A stretch of 64,000 nucleotides of DNA from Paraktedonobacter carboxidivorans. GTDB taxonomy: Bacteria > Chloroflexota > Ktedonobacteria > Ktedonobacterales > Ktedonobacteraceae. Below, in pieces: positions 8,418-15,780 of the stretch. Positions within the stretch are counted from its first letter, which is position 1; the number at the start of each line of letters is the position of its first letter. A program made the position numbers and the translations under genes. Location: positions 1-64,000 of the forward strand of contig JBEVTI010000013.1 in NCBI GenBank assembly GCA_041156125.1, in the 5' to 3' direction. Below the pieces are notes generated by a model. That model was given only the letters and a program-made list of their open reading frames with translations, was not told the DNA's origin and ran no database searches.

Positions 8418-9341
8418 TTAATGCTTGTTGTTCCCGATTATTTTATCGACTAGAGCCTCGTCGGCTGCCATGACCGCAGCCGCGTCCTGCTGGGTGGTGA
8501 CGACCTGGTAGCCGGCGAGCAGGAAGGGTTGGACAAAGAAGTCCTGGGGTGTCAGATGGTGAATGCCGTGTAGGGGGTGGCGATGATGAATATCGCAGAG
8601 CACCATCAAGTTATTCTCGGAATCGACAAAGTCGTTCAGGCTGGCCACATCTTTGACCTGCGGGAAGACCAGACCAACCTTGGCGGGATCGCATGCGTCG
8701 AGCAAGCTGCGCTCAATCGGATAGTGGTGCGTTTCAAGGGCAGCGGCACCAAAGGGGTTTTGCGCGGGATCTTTTAACGTTGAGTGTTTGACACCACACA
8801 TCGCGCATGGCTCGTCAAGTTCGTAGACCAGGTGATGATGGGCTTTGACATACTCTGGCGTCTCTTCGCGGGGGGGATGAGGAGGCGTCATCTCAACGGC
8901 AGCTATGCCCTCAGTAGTGGCGTGGACACGCGAGAGAATCTCGGTTGTGCCGCCAGCGTCATCTTCATCTCCATTTCCACCCGCCTTTTTGCTGACCGGC
9001 TTTGTCGTTGTTACAGCCTCTACACTTGCCTCAACTTCAGTTTTCTTACGCACTTTTCCATGTGAGGTAGGTGTCTCACTTGTTTTAACATCAGCTACTA
9101 CAGTCTCAGTCGTGGTCTGCACCTGCCCTTGCGCCACAGTTGTGGTCTGCTTTGTCTCCTCCAAAAGCTCCTCGTGTGTATGACCGTGGACCAGCTTACT
9201 GCTCACCTTGGCCTCGTGACCCGCATTGGGAACTGCTTTCAGCAAGGGATTGAAACGATGTGGCTTGAACACAACAGCACCTCCATAAATAAATACTGCT
9301 ACATATACTAATAGAAACCGCCGCTCTAAACGCGCTACCAT
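8418..9341 (-). CDS. Membrane-anchored HNH-nuclease-like protein
   Basis: A 307-residue protein. Residues 9-25 form one hydrophobic segment, followed by a long Thr/Val/Glu/Lys-rich low-complexity stretch (about 45-160). The C-terminal domain has an HNH layout: Cys179-x2-Cys182, ETHHYPIE with His205-His206, Asn243-Asn244, Cys249-x2-His252, then a His-rich tail. The four Cys/His residues could hold the structural zinc and His205/206 with the Asn the catalytic metal. I infer a treble-clef HNH fold; whether it cuts nucleic acid is unknown. A nuclease tethered to the membrane by a flexible stalk is unusual. It has its own strong promoter at 9432-9460. The ATG at 9341 lacks a clear ribosome site. 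Confidence 0.65.
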   Translation of the reverse strand: MVARLERRFLLVYVAVFIYGGAVVFKPHRFNPLLKAVPNAGHEAKVSSKLVHGHTHEELLEETKQTTTVAQGQVQTTTETVVADVKTSETPTSHGKVRKKTEVEASVEAVTTTKPVSKKAGGNGDEDDAGGTTEILSRVHATTEGIAAVEMTPPHPPREETPEYVKAHHHLVYELDEPCAMCGVKHSTLKDPAQNPFGAAALETHHYPIERSLLDACDPAKVGLVFPQVKDVASLNDFVDSENNLMVLCDIHHRHPLHGIHHLTPQDFFVQPFLLAGYQVVTTQQDAAAVMAADEALVDKIIGNNKH

Positions 9342-9431
9342 AAAAGCTTGTGAGGGTTAGATGATTGGCGCGCTTGTTTCCGGGAATCGCAAGGTTGGCG
9401 AGCTAAGACGCCTTCCATTGCAAACACTGCT

Positions 9432-9460
9432 ATTGTATTAGGTTGGCTGGTTGCTGTCAA
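9432..9460 (-). promoter_or_regulatory. Strong sigma-70-type promoter of the HNH-like gene
   Basis: On the minus strand TTGACA (9455-9460), a 17-base spacer, then TACAAT (9432-9437): 6/6 and 5/6 matches at the ideal spacing. The predicted start near 9425 gives a leader of about 84 bases to the ATG at 9341. Confidence 0.75.
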
Positions 9461-9549
9461 TTGCCGTGTTGTAATGCCGGGGCAATCTAAAAGTCTTTTG
9501 CCCCACGCGCCCTGAAGACTTTGTTAGCGCGTGACATTCGCACTCGCTT

Positions 9550-9573
9550 GTTCCCCGTCCGCCCACCCTGAAG
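9550..9573 (+). repeat. GC-rich module R1, copy a
   Basis: Contains the shared core ccgtccgcccaccctgaag. A related agtcttttg piece lies about 50 bases upstream. Compare the copies at 13393, 13558 and 58280. It sits at the 3' end of the PurA-like gene. Confidence 0.6.
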
Positions 9574-9583
9574 TTCCAAAAAT

Positions 9584-10984
9584 TCAGCTTAACAGCCTGC
9601 ATATCTTGTCTGCGGCTGTTGGACCATCTGATGTAATCGCAATGGGCGCGCCGAGCTGTTCCTCGATAAAAGAGCAGGCCTCAGCCCATACTGAGGATGC
9701 AGGCCCCGAGCGCGGTCGGGCTGTAAAGGTTTGGTAGATGGGTGTGCAAGAGTGGAGTAGTTGTGTGAGTTGTGCCTGGCGTTCCAGGTCGGGAGGCCGT
9801 TGGACACGCAGCGCGTGAATGTCATTGCCCTTATGCTCGAAATGGCTAGACAGGTCCGTGGGTGCGCCCTGATAGCGATAGGCGGTACACATAGGCCAGG
9901 TAGGCAGGCCGACCAGGCGATCAAGGTGGGTGAGGGCGAGATAGTCGAACTCGCCTGTGACATCTCTGGCGTAACGCGTGGCCACAAGATCGCAATGGCC
10001 GCTGCGAAAGGCGCGCTGCCAATCATTCCAGGCGTTGTGTGTTTCGGGCAGAGTAGCCGCCAGTTCTGCATCCTCTGTCGGGAATGGCCCGGCTCCATGA
10101 CGGGTCGCGTATGTACGCATGACGCCGATTTTACTGACTTTGCCGGTGTAGTTGTTTTCCTCGATAAGCGTTTGCGCGTTGGCGCAAGTGGTTGTGCTCC
10201 AGGTGGTGTAGGGTGTGAAGCCATAGTTTTCGTCGAGCAGGATGCCCTGCGCGCCTTCAAAAAGCATTGTACCGGACTGCGCAAAGAGCGCGCGGACACT
10301 GGCCGCATCCAGAACTTCTACATGCGTAGAGAAATGGCGATAAACCTCAGCGCAAGCTATCAAAGTGCCTGGATCTGTAAACACCGCGCTCTCCTGGCGC
10401 ACGATCTCTGTCCGTGGTAGTAGAGGCTCAAGTTCAGCAAACTCTGACCATTTCGCGTCTCGCATAAAATGCAGTTTGCGCGTAAGTGTCGCGTCACTGG
10501 CTAAATCACCAGCCTGGAGAACGGCATCGCCGTATTGAAGGGCATCTGCCATACATTCTCCAATCCCTTCGCCGCAACTTCCGTGGCGCTGCTCGGCGCG
10601 CGCGATCTCTCTCAGCCGATTGATTGCGCGCTGAAACGGCGTAATCACAAGCGCGCGCTGGTCGATCTGCACGCGTTGCAGCGCGTCGGTAATCCCGCAG
10701 GCGTTAAGATGTCTGGCCTCCTTCAACATATTTAGAGGGTTAATCAGCATAAAGCGCGAGAGTAGGGTGCGAGTACCAGGCAAGAACATACCGCTGGCGA
10801 ACTGGGAAAACGTGTGGTGTCTGCCATCGGCGCAGACCACGTTATGCGCGGCCTGGGGCCCACCATTGTAGCGCACAATCGTCTGAGCGGAGCAACGCCT
10901 GGTCAGAAAATCGACGATAGTGCCTTTGCCAGCATCCCCAAAGCCCAGGTCAGCGATCACTAGCGCCTGCTTCTTCTCTTGCAT
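9584..10984 (-). CDS. Divergent adenylosuccinate-synthetase-like GTPase
   Basis: A 466-residue PurA-fold protein. The phosphate loop reads GDAGKGT where PurA has GDEGKGK; the catalytic Asp (Asp17) and His (His47) are kept, as are FEGAQG, the HGAGPFPTE segment and a C-terminal SDGP. The IMP-phosphate loop (TTGRGIG in E. coli PurA) is SCGEGIG here, the arginine expected to follow is missing, the aspartate-binding RRRR loop is gone, and the guanine-site TKLD is THLD. I infer the nucleotide site is retained while both co-substrate sites changed, so this is probably not the housekeeping purA. The ATG at 10984 has GGAG six bases upstream; an ATG at 10996 and a TTG at 11005 are alternatives. Confidence 0.75.
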   Translation of the reverse strand: MQEKKQALVIADLGFGDAGKGTIVDFLTRRCSAQTIVRYNGGPQAAHNVVCADGRHHTFSQFASGMFLPGTRTLLSRFMLINPLNMLKEARHLNACGITDALQRVQIDQRALVITPFQRAINRLREIARAEQRHGSCGEGIGECMADALQYGDAVLQAGDLASDATLTRKLHFMRDAKWSEFAELEPLLPRTEIVRQESAVFTDPGTLIACAEVYRHFSTHVEVLDAASVRALFAQSGTMLFEGAQGILLDENYGFTPYTTWSTTTCANAQTLIEENNYTGKVSKIGVMRTYATRHGAGPFPTEDAELAATLPETHNAWNDWQRAFRSGHCDLVATRYARDVTGEFDYLALTHLDRLVGLPTWPMCTAYRYQGAPTDLSSHFEHKGNDIHALRVQRPPDLERQAQLTQLLHSCTPIYQTFTARPRSGPASSVWAEACSFIEEQLGAPIAITSDGPTAADKICRLLS

Positions 10985-11025
10985 AGAGCACTCCATATTT
11001 TCCAATAGCCGCTTTTCTTAATTTA

Positions 11026-11087
11026 CTGGTCTCTTGAGTGATGATCCCGCCTTGCGCGCAAGGCGGGATCATCACTCAAGAGACCAG
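11026..11087. repeat. Perfect 62-bp palindrome, zero loop
   Basis: Arms 11026-11056 and 11057-11087 are exact reverse complements with GCGC at the centre. It lies four bases beyond the vWA gene stop and 42 bases before the PurA-like start, so it separates the vWA/pseudokinase unit from the PurA-like gene. It has no T-tract. Confidence 0.9.
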
Positions 11088-11091
11088 GAGA

Positions 11092-12084
11092 CTAGAGGCG
11101 TTCGGTCTCTGGCCGTTCCTCTACAGCCAGACCGGGCAGGGCCAGACCGGTCGCGCTTAGTGAACTGGAGGCGTTGGCATAGACTTGCAGGGCTCTGGCT
11201 GCTGCGTCAATCGCGCCGCTGCTTGCTCCCGCAGTGCTCAGGTCGTCTTTGCCTTCGGCCAGGTTGATAGCCTTTTCAGTCAAGCCGATTGTCAGGGCGA
11301 TTGTCTCGCTGACCGCGTTCTCGTCATCAAGAATAATGACCTGCTGGCCCAGTAACTCTTGCCAGAAGACAGGATGCTCGCCATCGGCGGCATAACTGCC
11401 ATTGCTTGGAAAGATGAAGAAGAGATGGTAGCTGCGCTGGACTTCCGCGATAATCTGCCGCAGCGGAATATTTTCTGGCAGATCGTCGCCGATGAGGTCC
11501 GCGACCTGCTTTTTGTTGACATTAGGATAGGCCATCTCATCGCCGATCAGGAAGGCATAGCCTTTGCGCCCGCGCTTTTCCCAACAATCAATAGAAGTGT
11601 GGCGCGCCAGAAAGTAGAGCGGCAGTTCATAGGATTCATTGCCGCCGCCGCCGCCGCCGCCTTCAAGAACCACATTGCGCAGATGCTCATCCATCTCTAC
11701 CCCGCTCTCGAACTGGCCGACCTGGAGTGGTACGCGATCGTAGACCGCGTCTCCAAAGGCACCAAAGAGGATTTGTGGGTCTTGAATATAGCCTTTGACA
11801 AGTAACAGACTCATCAGTTCCGCGAGTTTCTTCTGGAAAACATGCGGAATCTGCTTCATGGAACCAGTTTCATCAAAAAGGACCGCGATCGCATTAGAGC
11901 GCGGATGTTCGTCACTGTCACGGCTCTCGCGGAAGGTGACACCTTTGGGATTCAATGTGGGATGAGCTGTCCATTTGCCCGTTGAGCGCGCTGCATCGCT
12001 ATACGCAAAGTCGCTTTTGCCGGCTTTTTTGCGCAGGCGAGCGGATTCTTCATAAGCATCGGTTGACCAATGTGAACCACCCAT
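11092..12084 (-). CDS. von Willebrand factor A (vWA) domain protein, TerY-like
   Basis: A 330-residue cytoplasmic vWA protein. The metal-ion-dependent adhesion site is DETGS (Asp71, Thr73, Ser75), a threonine variant of DxSxS; later acidic residues in FGDAVYD and LIGDE (Asp183) fit the rest of the site. An eight-glycine run (142-149) followed by NESYELPLY resembles the glycine-rich segment of TerY-like vWA proteins. vWA domains bind partners through the metal site. The ATG at 12084 has AAAGGAAG just upstream and is preferred to the in-frame ATG at 12117. It lies 57 bases after the J-domain pseudokinase gene in the same direction, so the two are very likely one operon. Confidence 0.85.
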   Translation of the reverse strand: MGGSHWSTDAYEESARLRKKAGKSDFAYSDAARSTGKWTAHPTLNPKGVTFRESRDSDEHPRSNAIAVLFDETGSMKQIPHVFQKKLAELMSLLLVKGYIQDPQILFGAFGDAVYDRVPLQVGQFESGVEMDEHLRNVVLEGGGGGGGNESYELPLYFLARHTSIDCWEKRGRKGYAFLIGDEMAYPNVNKKQVADLIGDDLPENIPLRQIIAEVQRSYHLFFIFPSNGSYAADGEHPVFWQELLGQQVIILDDENAVSETIALTIGLTEKAINLAEGKDDLSTAGASSGAIDAAARALQVYANASSSLSATGLALPGLAVEERPETERL

Positions 12085-12141
12085 AACTTCTTTCCTTTCG
12101 TTGCTGGTACAAAACAATTCCCTTATATGATAAACTCTGCT

Positions 12142-13278
12142 TTAGCGTTGAGGCATAGAAAATGGATGAAATTTTCTTGGACCCCAGAGACGCTCCAGAA
12201 GTTCATCGAACTCTTGTAGCAAGACAGACGCGTCCTGCAGACGTTGGTGAGGGAGCGGGAGAAGACAGCCTTTCAGATGATTCTGAAGTTGCCAGGGTAT
12301 GCTGTCCGGCATGGTCTGCTGTTGCGGATCACCGCCCAGCAGCTCGATCATGCATTTGCTCGCCATGTAAATATCCAGTCCTGGGCGCGGCTCCTCTCTA
12401 GCAAAAACTTCCGCCGGATACCATGCGCGATAGCCCGCGTTGAGCGCGCTTATCCAGGCGTGCGTGACGGCTGGATTAAGAACGGCGTACGACCAGTCAA
12501 TCAAAACTACGCCGTGGCGTTGAGGGTGAAGCAGAACGTGCGTTGGGAGCACCGCCCCATGCATCACCTTATTGCTATGGGCAAAATCAAGCGCGACCAG
12601 CAAACGCCGCCATATCCAGGCCATATCTCTGCTGTCAATCCCTTGAGGATAGGTCTCTTTGACCTCTTTGAGAGAGAAAAGCCCACCGACATACTTGAGA
12701 ACAGTGATTTGCCGCACGATGCCGGTAGCGCGTTCTTCGTAGACAAAGGCAGCGACAAGTTGAGAGGCAAAATGGCGTGCGTCCTCGTAGTTGTCTGCCG
12801 CGCTTAAATGCCTCAGGATACGCCCTTCATTGGCCACCAGGTCGTTATCACGCGGCCTGATCGCTACTTTGAGCAGGACTCGTTTTTTATCCTTAGCGCT
12901 GGTTGCACTCCCCACGTAAAGATTGCATAGATCGCCGCGGCTGAGCAGGCTTTCAAGCGCATACGTACAATCTGGAGTCTGAATAGTAAAAGGGATAAAT
13001 GTGCCAGCCGTCTCTACTTTACCGTAGGTGCCAGTGCTAATTTTTTTCTGCGCTATTTCCCAATGCAGGGCGAGTTGTTTGAAAGCCTTCTCGGCTTTCT
13101 GCGAGTCATCTGTTCCCTCATTGGTGTCAGGGTGAACAATCTTGGCAATGCGCAGAAAAACTTTTCTGGCTGCCGCCAGCTTCTCCGTCGATGTTCCTGG
13201 CAACTGGCCAAAAACCTCTTCCGGCGAACTGGCCTGCTCTAGAAGAATACTTACGCGCTCAAGTTCCGCGTTTTTCAC
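12142..13278 (-). CDS. J-domain protein fused to a kinase-like (pseudokinase) domain
   Basis: A 378-residue protein. Residues about 20-80 form a J-domain with the Hsp70-contacting HPD at 49-51. Residues about 105-365 follow the eukaryotic-type protein kinase fold: a VLLKVAI strand with Lys137, then VMHGAVLPTHVLL where active kinases have the HRDxKPxN loop, then LIDWSYA in place of DFG (Asp261 kept). The catalytic aspartate is Ala242 and the metal-binding asparagine is His, so I predict a pseudokinase that may bind but not transfer phosphate. The GTG start at 13278 has GAGG eight bases upstream. It is the first gene of an operon with the vWA protein, behind a near-consensus promoter with an operator-like repeat. 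Confidence 0.8.
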   Translation of the reverse strand: MKNAELERVSILLEQASSPEEVFGQLPGTSTEKLAAARKVFLRIAKIVHPDTNEGTDDSQKAEKAFKQLALHWEIAQKKISTGTYGKVETAGTFIPFTIQTPDCTYALESLLSRGDLCNLYVGSATSAKDKKRVLLKVAIRPRDNDLVANEGRILRHLSAADNYEDARHFASQLVAAFVYEERATGIVRQITVLKYVGGLFSLKEVKETYPQGIDSRDMAWIWRRLLVALDFAHSNKVMHGAVLPTHVLLHPQRHGVVLIDWSYAVLNPAVTHAWISALNAGYRAWYPAEVFAREEPRPGLDIYMASKCMIELLGGDPQQQTMPDSIPWQLQNHLKGCLLPLPHQRLQDASVLLQEFDELLERLWGPRKFHPFSMPQR

Positions 13279-13320
13279 TATACTGACCTCTTGAAATCGT
13301 GCCTTGCTCGGGTGTTTCAG

Positions 13321-13349
13321 ATAGTAAGTGTTATTTGTACACTTACTAT
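13321..13349. promoter_or_regulatory. Perfect inverted-repeat operator
   Basis: ATAGTAAGTGT (13321-13331) and ACACTTACTAT (13339-13349) are exact 11-bp arms around a seven-base centre. A third half-site, GTAAGTA (13354-13360), overlaps the -10 box. Placed at about +1 to +29 of the pseudokinase promoter, it is where a repressor would block transcription. No adjacent regulator gene is evident. Confidence 0.7.
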
Positions 13350-13355
13350 GCTGTA

Positions 13356-13384
13356 AGTATAAAGCTTTCCGTGGATATTGTCAA
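13356..13384 (-). promoter_or_regulatory. Near-consensus promoter of the pseudokinase-vWA operon
   Basis: On the minus strand TTGACA (13379-13384), exactly 17 bases, then TATACT (13356-13361). This is among the best sigma-70-type matches in the window. Transcription would start near 13349, leaving a leader of about 70 bases that begins with the inverted repeat. Confidence 0.85.
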
Positions 13385-13392
13385 GCTTTTCG

Positions 13393-13446
13393 CCCTGAGT
13401 GATCAGGGTTTCTCACAAGTCTTTTCTCCCGCCCGCCCACCCTGAG
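13393..13446 (+). repeat. GC-rich module R1, copy b
   Basis: Runs from ccctgagtgatcagggtttc through aagtcttttctcccgcccg to cccaccctgag. It matches copy c (13558-13605) over both ends, with an eight- to ten-base deletion in c, and is followed within six bases by the 52-bp palindrome. Confidence 0.75.
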
Positions 13447-13451
13447 AAAAA

Positions 13452-13503
13452 CAGGAAGTGTGGAAAGATGGGCACCGCGGTGCCCATCTTTCCACACTTC
13501 CTG
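13452..13503. repeat. Perfect 52-bp palindrome, zero loop
   Basis: Arms 13452-13477 and 13478-13503 are exact reverse complements centred on CCGCGG. It lies directly after R1 copy b and is not adjacent to a gene end, since mazG ends about 200 bases away. Confidence 0.9.
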
Positions 13504-13557
13504 GACCCTCCAATGGAAACGTTTACAAGAGCGCAAAACGACTTTGGAGAAACCCTG

Positions 13558-13605
13558 CCTGAGCGATCAGGGTTTCTCTCGTTCCCGCCCGCCCACCCTC
13601 AGAAA
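13558..13605 (+). repeat. GC-rich module R1, copy c
   Basis: Runs from cctgagcgatcagggtttct to cccgcccgcccaccctcag, a direct repeat of copy b 165 bases away. Like copy b it is followed at once by a hairpin. Confidence 0.75.
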
Positions 13606-13655
13606 CAACAAAGCGAGCGAGACGGGCAGTTCTGCGCGGCTCGCTCGCTTTGTTG
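13606..13655. repeat. 16-bp perfect-stem hairpin after R1 copy c
   Basis: Arms 13606-13621 and 13640-13655 (caacaaagcgagcgag and its complement) pair exactly around an 18-base loop. It lies downstream of mazG and may help end that transcript. Confidence 0.75.
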
Positions 13656-13662
13656 AAGGAAA

Positions 13663-13684
13663 GCAGATCCCCAAAGGGATCTGC
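13663..13684. terminator. Hairpin downstream of mazG
   Basis: Arms gcagatccc (13663-13671) and gggatctgc (13676-13684) pair around CAAA. On the minus strand the T-run lies before rather than after the stem, so termination is plausible but not classical. Confidence 0.45.
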
Positions 13685-13706
13685 CAAAAAACCTGCCTGT
13701 GAGAGC

Positions 13707-14063
13707 CTATTCAGGGGTAGGTAGAGGTTTTTCTTGCGTGGATGATTGCCAGCGTTGCGCGTCGCGTTGCTGGTATTTGGCCATAACCTGTGTGAAGGCG
13801 GTGTCCAGGTCGATATCGATGGAGTTGGCCAGGGAAGCCAGGATAAAGAGGATATCGGCCATTTCGGCAGCAATACTGCCCTGCGCCTCGCTGGCCTTCT
13901 TGGGTTTTTCTCCGTAGCTGTGATTGATCTCGCGTGCCAGTTCGCCTACCTCCTCGGTGAGGCGCGCCAGGCTGGCGAGGGGGGACCAGTAGTGGCTGTG
14001 CCATTCTTCTTTGATCAACTGGTCGATTTCCCGCTGAATGTCTATTAATGTGTGCATGAGCAA
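13707..14063 (-). CDS. MazG-like nucleotide pyrophosphohydrolase
   Basis: A 118-residue all-alpha NTP pyrophosphatase. The metal-binding pattern EExxE is seen in LTEEVGELARE and the second acidic motif in AAEMADILF, both diagnostic of the MazG/dUTPase-like helical superfamily. It should hydrolyse a (d)NTP to the monophosphate and pyrophosphate, as a house-cleaning enzyme; the preferred nucleotide is unknown. The length fits single-domain MazG rather than the duplicated E. coli form. The TTG at 14063 has GAGGG six bases upstream and is preferred; an ATG at 14057 is the alternative. A TACAAT -10 candidate lies at 14096-14101. Confidence 0.88.
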   Translation of the reverse strand: MLMHTLIDIQREIDQLIKEEWHSHYWSPLASLARLTEEVGELAREINHSYGEKPKKASEAQGSIAAEMADILFILASLANSIDIDLDTAFTQVMAKYQQRDAQRWQSSTQEKPLPTPE

Positions 14064-14154
14064 GCTGTGCCCTCTTTCTTTGCTTTTATGCGCCGATTGT
14101 ACACCATGGTACTGGAGGAGAAAAATCTCCGTTCTATCTGAGGAGAAATAGCTA

Positions 14155-15090
14155 TTAGACGCCAGCCGCTGGCTGATCCAACTTTTCAGTCATATAGGCG
14201 TAAGCCATGTTCTGGCTGTTTTGGGCATAGCCAATATTGCCGTGCCGATCAACAACGATCAGACCACCTGTGCCAGTAGCCTTGCTCGCCAGGAAGGCGA
14301 TAGCAGCCGTGGCGGCTTGTTGGGCGTTGCTGCTCTGGGCCACATAGTCGGCGGCTCGTTTAGCGATGAGCAGGCGCGCGAAATCCTCGCCGTGACCGGT
14401 GCAGGAGATAGCGGCCTCTTCATCGGCATAAAAGCCCCCGCCGATCAGCGGAGAGTCACCTATGCGACCGGGATATTTATTGTGCAGACCACCTGTCGAG
14501 GTCCCGGCTGCCAGTGCGCCCGTGCTATCGACAGCGACAGCGCCAACGGTGCCATGTTTCTGCTCGTCGCGCGCGGTCAGGCTGGCGATTTCCCGCCGGA
14601 TGAACTGCGGCTCGCTATCGGGTGTGAGAGCATGATCGGCCAGGTATTTTTTCCAGAGTTGATATTGGCGCTCGGTGAGTAGATCAGCGAAAGTACAACG
14701 AGCTATGCCTTGCTCGTTAGCAAACTGCTCTGCGCCGCGTCCGACCAGCAAGACATGCGGGCTGGTCAGCAACTCGCGTGCCAGGGAAATCGGATTTTTG
14801 AGCAGTTGGACGCCAGCTACCGCGCCAACATCGAGAGTACGGCCATCCATCATCCCGGCATCGAGTTCGATATGTCCCTCGGCAGTCAGGCAAGAGCCGG
14901 TCCCGGCATTGAAGGCCGGATTATCTTCGAGCGCGCGAACTGCCGCCTCAACCGCGTCAAGGGCACTGCCCCCGCTTTGAAGGACATGCCAGCCGATCAG
15001 TGCCGCTTCCTGACAGCCCTGGCTGGCGTCTGCCTGGCGTTCTGAAGAGAGGTCCCCGGCCCCGCCGTGGACAACAATAGAGATAGGCAT
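14155..15090 (-). CDS. Isoaspartyl peptidase / L-asparaginase (Ntn hydrolase)
   Basis: A 311-residue plant-type asparaginase. These enzymes cut themselves before a threonine that becomes the nucleophile; here it is the Thr in KHGTVGAVAVD. The substrate-pocket segment TSTGGLHNKYPGRIGDSPL with its downstream IGGGFYAD is fully conserved, and the N terminus begins HGGAGDL as expected. It should remove isoaspartyl residues from peptides and hydrolyse asparagine. The ATG follows AGGAG with a rather long spacing of about 11. No operon partner is evident. Confidence 0.93.
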   Translation of the reverse strand: MPISIVVHGGAGDLSSERQADASQGCQEAALIGWHVLQSGGSALDAVEAAVRALEDNPAFNAGTGSCLTAEGHIELDAGMMDGRTLDVGAVAGVQLLKNPISLARELLTSPHVLLVGRGAEQFANEQGIARCTFADLLTERQYQLWKKYLADHALTPDSEPQFIRREIASLTARDEQKHGTVGAVAVDSTGALAAGTSTGGLHNKYPGRIGDSPLIGGGFYADEEAAISCTGHGEDFARLLIAKRAADYVAQSSNAQQAATAAIAFLASKATGTGGLIVVDRHGNIGYAQNSQNMAYAYMTEKLDQPAAGV

Positions 15091-15279
15091 AGTGGATAAG
15101 GCTCCTCGCTAATTGATCTCCGCGTAACCATCCAGACCAACAATCAGCCTCAAAGGCAATGCTTTTTTGGCGGAGATTTATCATTGATACCATCTGCGGA
15201 CGCTGAGCAGGTCATGTTAGTACCGTGCGGCGCGTGATACATAACGTAACACAAAGGATGAGGGAATTAATTCCTGGGG

Positions 15280-15729
15280 CTACTTTTTTGGCTGGCTATC
15301 GTTCTCAGCCTGGCGACGTACGATGGCGATAGTGCAGCGCGAGATACAGACAATTTTTTCGTCTTCATCGGTAATGCGCACGTCCCAGACGTGGACAGTG
15401 CGTCCCAGGCGGATGGGAATGGCTGTACCTGTAAGCAGGCCCTCGCGCTTAGGGCGTAGATGGCTGGCATTAATCTCCAGTCCAAAAGCCAGCTGGCGTG
15501 TGAGGTCGATATTAAGTGTACTGCCCAGAGAGGCCAGCGACTCGGCCAGCGTAATCGAGATGCCCCCATGGAGGTAGCCAAGCTGCTGGCGATGGTTAGG
15601 ACCAATAGGCATGGTCGCCACGATTTTCTCTTTTTCCGCTTCAATAAGCGTTATCTCAAGCATGTCCCAGAGTGAACTCTGGCTATTCTGTCTGAGATTG
15701 GCAATGATTTCTGCGCTAGATAATTCCAT
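15280..15729 (-). CDS. PaaI-family hotdog thioesterase
   Basis: A 149-residue single hotdog-fold domain. The family signature LGYLHGGISITLAESLAS contains the HGG motif and the catalytic acidic residue on the central helix. Such enzymes hydrolyse acyl-CoA thioesters, often of aromatic or damaged acyl groups; the true substrate is not readable. AAGGGA lies eight bases before the ATG. Its upstream region overlaps the large hairpin behind the penicillin-binding protein gene, and a TATAAT at 15768-15773 on the minus strand is the only promoter element seen. Confidence 0.85.
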   Translation of the reverse strand: MELSSAEIIANLRQNSQSSLWDMLEITLIEAEKEKIVATMPIGPNHRQQLGYLHGGISITLAESLASLGSTLNIDLTRQLAFGLEINASHLRPKREGLLTGTAIPIRLGRTVHVWDVRITDEDEKIVCISRCTIAIVRRQAENDSQPKK

Positions 15730-15780
15730 ACGTATAATCCCTTCCAGATTGACTGAGTTACTCTGCTATTATAAACCATC

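Larger units (their letters stand above)
13279..13706. other. 428-bp regulatory and palindrome-rich gap
   Basis: No gene is seen. The right-to-left order is: two hairpins behind mazG (13606-13684), R1 copy c, a 52-bp perfect palindrome, R1 copy b, then the promoter and operator of the pseudokinase operon. The short open frames here are by-products of the repeats. Confidence 0.75.

Noticed and set aside
9761..10420. 219-codon plus-strand open frame
   Set aside because: Antisense to the PurA-like gene, whose motifs show that strand is the coding one.
13393..13655. CRISPR-like array
   Set aside because: Two GC-rich direct repeats with one interval, no regular spacers and no cas genes.
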